Positions 1-6,900 of a stretch of 9,156 bases of DNA are shown piece after piece. The notes beneath the pieces are model-generated. The model searched no databases. It was not told the origin of the DNA and saw only the letters and a program-made list of their open reading frames with translations. Source of the stretch: an uncultured Clostridia bacterium (GTDB lineage Bacteria > Bacillota > Clostridia > Christensenellales > Borkfalkiaceae); NCBI GenBank assembly GCA_934273135.1, contig CAKQSU010000033.1, forward strand, positions 1 to 9,156, given 5' to 3'. Numbering within the stretch: position 1 is the stretch's first letter; each line of letters begins with the position of its first letter. The position numbers and the translations under genes are program-made.

Positions 1-882
1 GTTGAAGAACGTGTGGAACATTGCAATCTGAGTTGCCGGGACGGCAAACCAGGACTTAAACGTCGCTTCCATAAACTTCGGGAAAGGTATTAAAATACAG
101 AAGAACACAAGCGAGCCGAGGGTGTTGAACAAAAGGTGGATAACGCCCGCCCTTTTCGCGTTGGTGCTTGCGCCTATCGTGGACATCATCGCCGTTACGC
201 ACGAGCCTATGTTTGTGCCGAGAATGAAGAACAACACTTCGTTTCCGCCCGAACCTATCGTAAGCCCGCCGCTCACCATAGCTATAATTATAGAAGTAGT
301 AGCCGAACTCGACTGAACGAGCGCGGTTAATACTATGCCTACCAAAAAGAGTAAAAACGGGTTGGTTATCGATTCCAAAAACGGCTGAACGAGCGTCTGA
401 TTTTCTTTCATCGCCGAACTCATCATCCATAACCCTATAAAAACAAGACCTAACCCAGCAAGGATATGCCCTATCTTTTTAATATTGTCCCGCTTGGCTA
501 TCATAGCCATCATTATTCCGACAAACGAAAGTATCTGAATATACTTTGTAAAATCGAATTCGCTCAGCGCCGCTATCTGCGCGGTAATCGTCGTACCGAT
601 GTTCGCGCCCATTATCATTGCGGCGGCTTGTTGCAGGCTCATTAAGCCGACGTTTACAAAACCTACTATCAAAACGGTCGTAACGCCCGAACTTTGTATA
701 AGCGCGGTCGTAATCGTTCCTATTCCGACGTTGACAAGCTTTTTGTTGCCCGTCTTGTTGAAAAGCGTTTTTATTCCGCCCGTCGCGAGCTGTTCTATGT
801 TGGACGTAAGCAGACTTACGCCGATCAAAAACACCCCCGTACCGGCAAACACTTTAGCGAAAAACAGCAAAATTTCTTGCAT
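1..882 (-). CDS. Na+/phosphate cotransporter family protein (NptA/PNaS type), C-terminus beyond window
   Basis: Membrane transporter of the Na/Pi cotransporter family, expected to move inorganic phosphate together with sodium across the cytoplasmic membrane. The 294 residues present contain both halves of the inverted repeat that defines the family: QSSG at 63-66 followed by GANIGTT at 92-98, and QSSSAT at 190-195 followed by GTNIGS at 222-227. The visible part ends in MFHTFFN (288-294), the family's 'HTxFN' signature. Hydrophobic helices alternate throughout. The ATG at 882 is preceded by ACAGGAGATAT, an AGGAG site with 4-5 nt spacing. Bacterial members usually run to about 550 residues with a PhoU-like cytoplasmic tail, so roughly the second half, including any PhoU domain, lies off the left edge. 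The frame is open throughout. Its own promoter lies at 1015-1043. Identification of the family is firm; direction and exact substrate are inferred. Confidence 0.95.
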   Translation of the reverse strand, partial: MQEILLFFAKVFAGTGVFLIGVSLLTSNIEQLATGGIKTLFNKTGNKKLVNVGIGTITTALIQSSGVTTVLIVGFVNVGLMSLQQAAAMIMGANIGTTITAQIAALSEFDFTKYIQILSFVGIMMAMIAKRDNIKKIGHILAGLGLVFIGLWMMSSAMKENQTLVQPFLESITNPFLLFLVGIVLTALVQSSSATTSIIIAMVSGGLTIGSGGNEVLFFILGTNIGSCVTAMMSTIGASTNAKRAGVIHLLFNTLGSLVFFCILIPFPKFMEATFKSWFAVPATQIAMFHTFFN

Positions 883-1014
883 ATATCTCCTGTATGACTC
901 AATAAAAAGTGTGAATGTTGTAGGAATTTTTCCTTTTTTTAGTTATGTACTTGTTCTTATATGTTTAACGCTTTTGCTTTGTTATCGCCTGCGCTTATTT
1001 TCTCACCGTATAAA

Positions 1015-1043
1015 ATTATAAGAAAAACAAAACTAAAAGTCAA
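1015..1043 (-). promoter_or_regulatory. Sigma-A type promoter for the Na/Pi cotransporter gene
   Basis: Read on the minus strand: TTGACT (1043-1038), a 17-bp spacer, then TATAAT (1020-1015). This is one mismatch from consensus in the -35 and perfect in the -10. Predicted start of transcription is near 1008, leaving a leader of about 126 nt before the ATG at 882. Confidence 0.8.
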
Positions 1044-1182
1044 CGCTCTTACCCCCGAAAATAAAAATTAGACGAAGATTATTTTAAGTAAAGCATTTTT
1101 TATTCCCGTTTTTTCCTTTCTTTTTTGCTTTTTAACGGCAAAAGTATTAAGAAAACGCGATTAGCTTTCACAAAAAAACGTC

Positions 1183-1295
1183 AAAAGGTGCAAACAACTT
1201 GCGCAAAAAAGGCTTAAAAGGTGCAAACAATGCGTTAAAAAACGTGCCAAAAGGTGCAAATAACTCGTCAAAAAACGTGCCAAAAGGTGCAAACC
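1183..1295. repeat. 33-bp tandem repeat, about 3.4 units
   Basis: The core AAAAGGTGCAAA begins at 1183, 1216, 1249 and 1282, exactly 33 bp apart each time. Units 2 and 3 differ at 4 of 33 positions; unit 1 matches in its first half and diverges in its second, and the fourth is cut after about 13 bp. The units abut without spacers. The period is a multiple of three, and both strands are open across the array: the plus strand would read K-G-A-N-N-x-x-K-N-V-P per unit and the minus strand F-A-P-F-G-T-F-F-x-x-L. Neither reading has an ATG. The array lies between two divergent promoters, so a set of protein-binding sites is as plausible as a remnant of a coding repeat. Confidence 0.9.
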
Positions 1296-1370
1296 GTATA
1301 AAAATTCCTTGCAACAATGCGGAAAAATCAACCTTTGATTTTTTAGTGTGGTTTTACATTAACCAAACGC

Positions 1371-1399
1371 TTTACAAATTAGAAAAAACGGAGTATAAT
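1371..1399 (+). promoter_or_regulatory. Sigma-A type promoter for the DUF1622 gene
   Basis: TTTACA (1371-1376), 17-bp spacer, TATAAT (1394-1399). Predicted start of transcription is near 1406, giving a leader of about 35 nt to the ATG at 1441. The position argues against the in-frame TTG at 1414, which would have almost no leader and has no Shine-Dalgarno site. Confidence 0.8.
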
Positions 1400-1440
1400 C
1401 GTTTTAAACTTAATTGTACGGGATTATACGGGCGGCAAAA

Positions 1441-1800
1441 ATGGAATTATACGCTAAGATAGAAGAAATTTTTTATTTAATCGTCAACTACTGCATACTT
1501 TTTATTGAACTCGTGGGCGTGAGCGTACTCGTGTACACGATAGTAAAATCCGTAATAGCTCTCTTCAAAAAGACCCCTCGACTAAGGCTCGACTTAGCCG
1601 AAGGCATCGCCCTTTCGCTCGAATTCAAAATGGGCGGCGAGCTTTTGAGAACGGTTGTTGTGCGCGAATGGAAAGAACTCGTAATATTAGGCGCGATAAT
1701 CTTAATGCGCGCGGCGATGACCTTCCTCATTCAATGGGAAATAAAGAACGAAAAAAAAGAAAACGCCGTTCTAAAAAACGACGAAAACAAAATGATGTGA
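1441..1800 (+). CDS. DUF1622 family small membrane protein
   Basis: A 119-residue integral membrane protein of unknown function that matches the DUF1622 pattern in layout and key motifs. A long hydrophobic helix spans about residues 9-42 (FIELVGVSVLVYTIVKSV). An amphipathic stretch follows at 47-72, where RLRLDLAEGIALSLEFKMGGELLRTVV is the conserved heart of the family, shown here only as the pattern L-R-L-x-x-A-x-G-[IL]-A-L-x-L-E-F, then LRTVV. A second hydrophobic helix lies at about 78-97, and the tail is charged, rich in Lys, Asn and Glu. The ATG at 1441 is chosen because GGGCGG lies 6-11 nt upstream and a promoter sits at the right distance; the upstream TTG at 1414 lacks both. Transcribed alone, with a terminator 18 nt after the stop. 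Family assignment is from recognition of motifs; no function is claimed. Confidence 0.88.
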   Translation: MELYAKIEEIFYLIVNYCILFIELVGVSVLVYTIVKSVIALFKKTPRLRLDLAEGIALSLEFKMGGELLRTVVVREWKELVILGAIILMRAAMTFLIQWEIKNEKKENAVLKNDENKMM

Positions 1801-1817
1801 TTTTTTTAGCGGCGCAG

Positions 1818-1854
1818 AAAAAAGTTAGTCCTTATCGGCTAACTTTTTTGTTTT
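1818..1854 (+). terminator. Rho-independent terminator after the DUF1622 gene
   Basis: The 11-bp stem AAAAAAGTTAG (1818-1828) pairs with CTAACTTTTTT (1839-1849) around the loop TCCTTATCGG, and TTTTG continues the T tract to 1854. It starts 18 nt after the DUF1622 stop. Because the stem itself begins in A's, the reverse strand also ends in a T run, so it may act in both directions. Confidence 0.85.
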
Positions 1855-1940
1855 GTCGCTAAAAATTTTTAACGGCGAAATTCAAATTAACGACTATAAA
1901 TATCGATTTATTGTCAATAATTTGAGAACAAGAAAAATTA

Positions 1941-1980
1941 CGAGGGGTGCGGATTTTTCCGCACCCCTCGCTTTTTTTTT
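1941..1980. terminator. Strong hairpin terminator at a convergent junction, probably bidirectional
   Basis: A GC-rich 12-bp stem, CGAGGGGTGCGG (1941-1952) with CCGCACCCCTCG (1959-1970), closes a 6-nt loop ATTTTT. On the plus strand nine T's follow (1972-1980). On the minus strand the RNA leaving the hairpin reads TAATTTTTC, a weaker U tract. It begins 10 bp beyond the stop of the minus-strand repeat lipoprotein (1991), so it ends that operon and also backs up the DUF1622 terminator from the other side. Confidence 0.88.
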
Positions 1981-1990
1981 GCAAATTAGT

Positions 1991-3865
1991 TTAACCGGCA
2001 AGATTAAAAATATGTGTTTTTCCTTTATACACGATAGTGATATTAACGACACCGTTACTTACCGTTCCCGTGAATTCGGCGGAATCGATTGTAATTTTAA
2101 GCGCCGTCCCCGAAACGGTATAAGAGAACGAAATCATATCAAAAGTTTCAAAATCAATTATAATATATCCGTCATCATAGCTTCCGTCGCGAGAATCGGG
2201 TAAAACCAATTGCATCGTATAGTTGCTATCATAGGCATAAGCATAAACGACTTTCCAAACCGCCGTAAAGGTTACGTCTCCGTTAACGGTGTATTCGGCA
2301 CCCGCCGCATAGGTAGTCGTTCCGTCGCTCCAACCTACGAATTCTGCACCCGCGACCGTGAAAGTGTTTGCGGGAAGAACAGTCTTTTCGCCCATCTTCA
2401 CTTCGACGCTTGCAGGAGCGGTGCCTGTTGCGCTTTCTTCTCCCGCAACATAAGAAACGGTAGCTTTATCCGACCATACAGCCGTAAGAGTTACGCTGAC
2501 GCTCGTTTTATATTTAGCACCCGGTTGATAAGTTGCCTTTCCGTCCGTCCAACCCTTGAAAGCATAACCGCTTCTTGTCGGCACGGTTTTAGGAAGCATT
2601 GCGCCGGAATAGCCTGTCGCCCAAACGGGAGCGGGAGCTTCGCCCTCAATGCCTTCGCCAAGGTCGAAAGAAACGAGCGCGGCATAGTCCGCTGTCAATT
2701 CAAAGTTAGCAGTAACCGCAGAACCGAATTTATACTCTTTATTGCCGTTCTTCCAGTAACGGAAGGTTTTTCCGTTAGAGTTAACGGGGTCTGTTGCCGG
2801 TTTTTCAAGCGTGTCGCCTATTTGAACTTCGACAGTCCACTTTTCTTCGCCGTTTGCGGGGTTGAAAGTTATCGTATATCTATCAGCCCAAACAGCCGTG
2901 AAAACAGTGCTTTTGTCAAGCGTGTATTCAGAATAGCCCGCAGCGTAAGTTCCTTCGCCGTCAGTCCACCCGATAAATACATAACCCTCTTTTGTCATAT
3001 CATCCGTCTTTGCGGGGAAAACGAACGGCTTCAAGAAGTTCGGCGTGGTTTTGAATTCCTGTGCGGCAGGAGCAGTACCGGTTGCACCCTCTCCGATTTC
3101 AAAACTCGCAACGATACGGAACACGGCTTCAAGCACTATATCCGAAGTAACGGGCGTTGAAAAATCATATTCGAAAGATTCATCGGTTTCGGGGTCGGTG
3201 ATTTCCCAATAGCGGAAAGTTTTTGCGGGGTCTGTCGGGTCTGCGGGTTTTACGGCAACACCTCCGTTTACAACGTACTGTGTTTCTATGCCGATTTCTT
3301 CTCCGCCTCTTAAAAAGCGAACGGTAAACGCCTTTTCCCAGACTGCGGTGAGAGTGACGGCGGCAAGCGGCATAACGAACTCGTCGCCCGCGGCGTAAGT
3401 CTTTTTCCCGTCCGTCCAGCCGACGAACGCATAGCCGTTATACACAAAAGTGTTTTCGGGCAAAGTTACCGCTTCGCCCCAAGCGCAAGAAGTCGCCAAA
3501 GGGGCTTCGCCCGCGGCGTCTGCCGCGCCGGCAGCAAAATCAAGCTTGTATTCGACTTTTTTCCACACCGCGCTCAATGTTACCTTGCGGGACGGAACGG
3601 TGTATTCCGCTCCTGCGGCATAAGTCTCTTTGCCGTCGGTCCAACCGCCGAAAACGTAATTTTCAAGCGTAAAGGGGTTTTCCGCAAGCGTAATCTTTGC
3701 GCCCGACGAATACTCGTTAGCGGCGGGGACTTCGCCTGTTGCGGCTTCGTTTCCTCTTGCGTAAGATACTTCGTAGCCGACTACCATAATGTCACAGCCG
3801 GTAAAGGCTAAGGCGGTAGCGGAAACGAGAACGAGCGCAAGAATGAGTGTTGCTAATTTTTTCAT
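1991..3865 (-). CDS. Lipoprotein of seven InlB-type (Listeria-Bacteroides) beta repeats
   Basis: A 624-residue secreted lipoprotein, second gene of a two-gene unit. Residues 1-23 are a signal peptide ending in FTG before Cys24, a usable though not ideal lipobox. Seven repeats of the InlB B-repeat/Flg_new type follow at about 29-103, 105-178, 179-250, 251-328, 330-395, 397-466 and 468-538. Five (subtype A: 1, 2, 4, 6, 7) carry [TE]G[TE][AV]P near the start and G-W-[TS]-D-G...TY near the end, closing in [TS]AVW; two (subtype B: 3, 5) carry KTFRYW instead. The last 85 residues form a separate beta-rich domain without the repeat motif. ATG at 3865 has a strong GGAGGAGAC site. There is no LPxTG or enzymatic motif. 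The role is inferred to be adhesion, spacing or scaffolding at the cell surface. It lies 63 nt downstream of the larger lipoprotein gene, with no promoter seen between them. Confidence 0.93.
   Translation of the reverse strand: MKKLATLILALVLVSATALAFTGCDIMVVGYEVSYARGNEAATGEVPAANEYSSGAKITLAENPFTLENYVFGGWTDGKETYAAGAEYTVPSRKVTLSAVWKKVEYKLDFAAGAADAAGEAPLATSCAWGEAVTLPENTFVYNGYAFVGWTDGKKTYAAGDEFVMPLAAVTLTAVWEKAFTVRFLRGGEEIGIETQYVVNGGVAVKPADPTDPAKTFRYWEITDPETDESFEYDFSTPVTSDIVLEAVFRIVASFEIGEGATGTAPAAQEFKTTPNFLKPFVFPAKTDDMTKEGYVFIGWTDGEGTYAAGYSEYTLDKSTVFTAVWADRYTITFNPANGEEKWTVEVQIGDTLEKPATDPVNSNGKTFRYWKNGNKEYKFGSAVTANFELTADYAALVSFDLGEGIEGEAPAPVWATGYSGAMLPKTVPTRSGYAFKGWTDGKATYQPGAKYKTSVSVTLTAVWSDKATVSYVAGEESATGTAPASVEVKMGEKTVLPANTFTVAGAEFVGWSDGTTTYAAGAEYTVNGDVTFTAVWKVVYAYAYDSNYTMQLVLPDSRDGSYDDGYIIIDFETFDMISFSYTVSGTALKITIDSAEFTGTVSNGVVNITIVYKGKTHIFNLAG
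2252..3781 (-). repeat. Seven coding InlB-type repeats, two subtypes
   Basis: Subtype order from the N-terminus is A-A-B-A-B-A-A, each unit about 65-78 residues. The DNA of the GWTDG segment is recognisably related in each subtype A unit (for example around 2300-2340, 2530-2570, 2950-2985, 3390-3435, 3610-3655), but the copies have diverged at many positions, so the expansion is not recent. Confidence 0.85.
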
Positions 3866-3890
3866 AAATGGTCTCCTCCGTTTATTTTTT

Positions 3891-3905
3891 TGCGGGTTGC
3901 CCGCA
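3891..3905. other. Short hairpin between the two lipoprotein genes
   Basis: TGCGGG-TTG-CCCGCA, a perfect 6-bp stem with a 3-nt loop, sits in the 63-nt gap just upstream of the Shine-Dalgarno site of the downstream lipoprotein. In the mRNA sense (minus) the stem is flanked by A runs on both sides, so it is not a terminator for the operon. Only in the antisense direction is it followed by T's. It could shape mRNA processing or the ratio of the two products; this is conjecture. Confidence 0.6.
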
Positions 3906-3928
3906 TTTTTTTGATTTTAATGAGTTTT

Positions 3929-6900
3929 TTACTTTATTTTTTCCTGCGTTACCGAGCATTTTTGAGCTTCGATATCGATTTTAACGTGATACTTTCCGTA
4001 GTAAGGCGAATTTTCGTCGCTCACGATAAATAGATATCCGTCACCCTCTTTTTCGGGCGTGGAAGAAATATCGTTAGGTACATTATCTTCATTGTTTATT
4101 CTCAATACCATTTTAATGATATTTCCCTCGCCGTCAAGCGTAACCAAAACGCGGTAATTCGTTTTTTCGCCGCTTTCCGTATAATCTATAAGGTTTATGT
4201 TTCTTTCTTTTAGCGTTGCGGTGTAAGTAAACGTTTCGCCGACAAAAGTTACTTTTACAAGATAGGTGTCCGTCCTCCATATGACGGTTATTTCCGCTTC
4301 CGCTTCGCCGACAAACGTAATTGTCCAGCTACCCTCGGTCGTGGAAACGCGTTCTTCTCCGCCCACGTTTTTAATCGTACCCGTAACCATAGGGGTGTCG
4401 GCGTACTTTACGTTAAGTTCGCTTCCGTCCGCCGCCGTGTATTTGACGGTGTACGCGATAAGCGACTTAGTGAACGAAAAACCGTAATCGGCGGTGAGAG
4501 TAACAAAGTATCTGTACCCGTCTTTTTCAAAGTAAATGTTGCGATTATCGACATATAGGCTGATTTCTTCGTTATTGAACGTCGCTTCGTAAGTTATCGA
4601 GAACGTGTTTTGCGTGCCGCCTTTAAGCAAAACGGAAAGCTCGTCGCCCTCTAAGCTCGTATACGTCACGGTCTTTCCATCTTTGACGAAAACGTTGCGT
4701 TTTTCGCCCGAACCGAGAGAGATAACGCCGTCTTTTATGGTGCCGTCTACCATATTATAATTGCCTTCTTCCTTATCGAAAGCGTAAATCCTGATGTTTT
4801 CGCCGTCGATAGAATACTGCCAAATATACATGCCGAACACAACCATTCTGCCGTTTATGACGAGAGTAAGCAGGTTTTGGTTGTCGTAATAAACGCCCGC
4901 TTCGCTTCCCGAATCGATTATGAGATAAGTCGCGTAATTTTTCCAACTCGGGGAATTATAGCAAGCGAGAACGACGGATATGTCCTTGACCTTTATCCTT
5001 GCCTGCGTGCCGCCGTAAAAGACTTTTTCGCCCATTTTAGGAGCGTTTACGCCCTCTAAGACTATTTGCAAGTCGAACGGTGTCACCGTTGCCGTTCCGT
5101 TTTCGACGGTGTAACGATAAGCGCATTCGGAAAAAGCTTTTTCCTTGATTTCTTCGAGGTTTTCGCCGAGAGTTACGGTTGAGAGGCTCATGCAACCCGA
5201 GAAAGAAGATGCGCCTATGAGTTTTATCGCAGGGAGATTGACGACTGCGAGCGAGGTACATTCCATAAACGCGCCCGCGCCCGTTTCTTTGAGTTTTTCG
5301 GAAACAAGCGTCGTCAAGTCCGCGCAATAGGCAAACGCCTCTTCGCCGACCTTTTCGACGTTGTTCAGGTCAATCGTCTTTATTCCGCCGATGCCTTTAA
5401 AGACTTTTGCGGCGATTTCCGTAACGTTATCGGGTATAGTGACGGTATCGCCGTCCGATTTTTTGTTATAACGGACAAGCACGCCGTTTTCCACTTCGAA
5501 TTCGGGCTTATTCGCAATTTCGTTTTCGCCGAAGATATACTTTGCGTAAGCGTTCCAGCCCGCCGCCGCGCGGTACGCCGAAACGGCTTCGTCGGGAACG
5601 ATTATACAAAAATCTCCGCCCGGCCAATCGAAAACTTTCTCGCCGAGTTCGCAAGGAACGGAAGAAAGCATATATATGCGGCGCAACGTCGAATTGTTTT
5701 CAAACGCGCGCGCGCCTATCTTTTTAACGCTTGCGGGGATAGTTGCCGAAACTATCGTTACGCCGTCTTTCAAATATGAATAATGGAAAGCGTTTTCCGA
5801 TATTTCCGTAACGGTTTCGGGGATTTCCACCACCGAGGAAGTTCCGTCGTATTTAGTGAGCGCGCCGCCCGTTATGATATAACCCGTATCGTTCAACGTG
5901 AACGTTTTGTTCGCCGTATCGAGGTTAAAATACGTTGCGCTGCCCGTAACTCCGCTTTCATTATAAGGACGGAAAATCACGGTGTCGCCCGTCCGCGTGA
6001 CTAAGCCCGTCAGCGTCTGCCCTCCGGCAAGGGTGTAAGCCGCGCTTCCGTAACCGTCGAGATAAAGCGAGGACGAGCCGTTTTTGTATTCGCCGTAAAG
6101 CTCGGACGAAAACTCCGTAAACACGAGGTACGTCCGGTTGTTGACGGTAAGCGTGTTGAGAATAAATTTGAACGTAAGTAAAGAGGAGGAAAACCGCCAT
6201 TCTCCGTAATAACCGGCGTAATCGTCGGTGCCGGAATAACGCCCCTCCGCAACGAGAGACGAAACACCGCTTGCGGGGTCGAGAGAGTATAGCCGAGCGT
6301 AGCCGTAGCCGCTGAGCAAAAGCTTTTCCGAGAGCATTTCGCCGTTAGAGTAACCCATAAAGCTCCCGCTTTCATAGCCTTGAACCATAAACGCGCCGGT
6401 TATGTTTTCAACCGCCGTATACTCTTCGACCGTAAAATAACAACCGATATCGTTGCCCGACGAGTCGATGAGCGGCAAGCCCGTGACGGGGTCGTAATAG
6501 ATAAACGAATAGTCGTTTTTCTCGGTTAAGGAATATTTTCCGAACCTCTCGGCGGTAATGCCGCCCGAGATATCCACGGCGTTAATGCTCGCGTAGCCGT
6601 ACCCGTCAATCTGCATCAGCCTGTTCTTAAAATATTCCCCGGTAACGTAATCCTTGTAAACGTACGTCCCGTAAAGCTCGTCGCGATATCTAAATTCAAA
6701 TTTTTCTTCGTTTTCGATTTTAGCGTAAACCTTTGTTCCGTCAACGTCGAACACAAAACCGGAAGAAGAAAGCACTTCGCTTACATATTCTTTTCCGTCC
6801 TTTACGAGAGTTACGACGGACGAATGGGGAGAATAAAAAATAACGTCGTCGCCGCTTGTGTAAGCGTATTGCCATACGGCGTATAAAAAGAGATTATCGT

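Larger units (their letters stand above)
883..1440. other. Gene-poor divergent intergenic region
   Basis: 558 bp between the minus-strand transporter and the plus-strand DUF1622 gene. It holds the transporter promoter (1015-1043) and its leader, an AT-rich stretch with pyrimidine runs on the plus strand (about 1098-1135), the 33-bp tandem repeat array (1183-1295), and the DUF1622 promoter (1371-1399). I see no convincing gene. A reading frame through the repeats on the plus strand runs to 1462 but has only a TTG start, contains the DUF1622 promoter and overlaps the DUF1622 start. The leader 883-1008 contains a small AGGAA/TTCCT dyad (912-924) but no riboswitch motif I recognise. Confidence 0.7.

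Noticed and set aside
56..430. A 124-codon minus-strand frame inside the transporter region
   Set aside because: It is out of frame with the transporter, whose family motifs run through the same DNA in the correct frame.
883..1008. Riboswitch in the transporter leader
   Set aside because: No conserved core of a known class is visible. Length alone is not enough, so it is reported only as a low-interest finding.
1183..1295. CRISPR array
   Set aside because: The units are contiguous, related along their full length and have no unique spacers between them.
1168..1353. A minus-strand frame through the same repeats (F-A-P-F-G-T-F-F type)
   Set aside because: No ATG and no ribosome site; the frame is bounded by stops at both ends. 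It could be a remnant, but a gene is not supported.
1414..1440. TTG at 1414 as the start of the DUF1622 gene
   Set aside because: No Shine-Dalgarno site in front of it and only about 8 nt from the predicted transcript start. The ATG at 1441 fits better.
1199..1462. An 87-codon plus-strand frame through the 33-bp repeats (K-G-A-N-N type repeats)
   Set aside because: It has only a TTG start, contains the -35 and -10 of the DUF1622 promoter and runs past the DUF1622 ATG at 1441. Its second half has no repeat or domain. Kept as a repeat, not as a gene.
2210..3160. A 316-codon open frame on the plus strand opposite the repeat lipoprotein
   Set aside because: It lies wholly antisense to a gene with signal peptide, clear repeats and strong ribosome site. 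Its translation has no recognisable domain and arises from the codon bias of the true gene.
3885..3915. Terminator between the two lipoprotein genes
   Set aside because: In the direction of transcription the hairpin is followed by A's, not T's, so it should not stop the operon's transcript.
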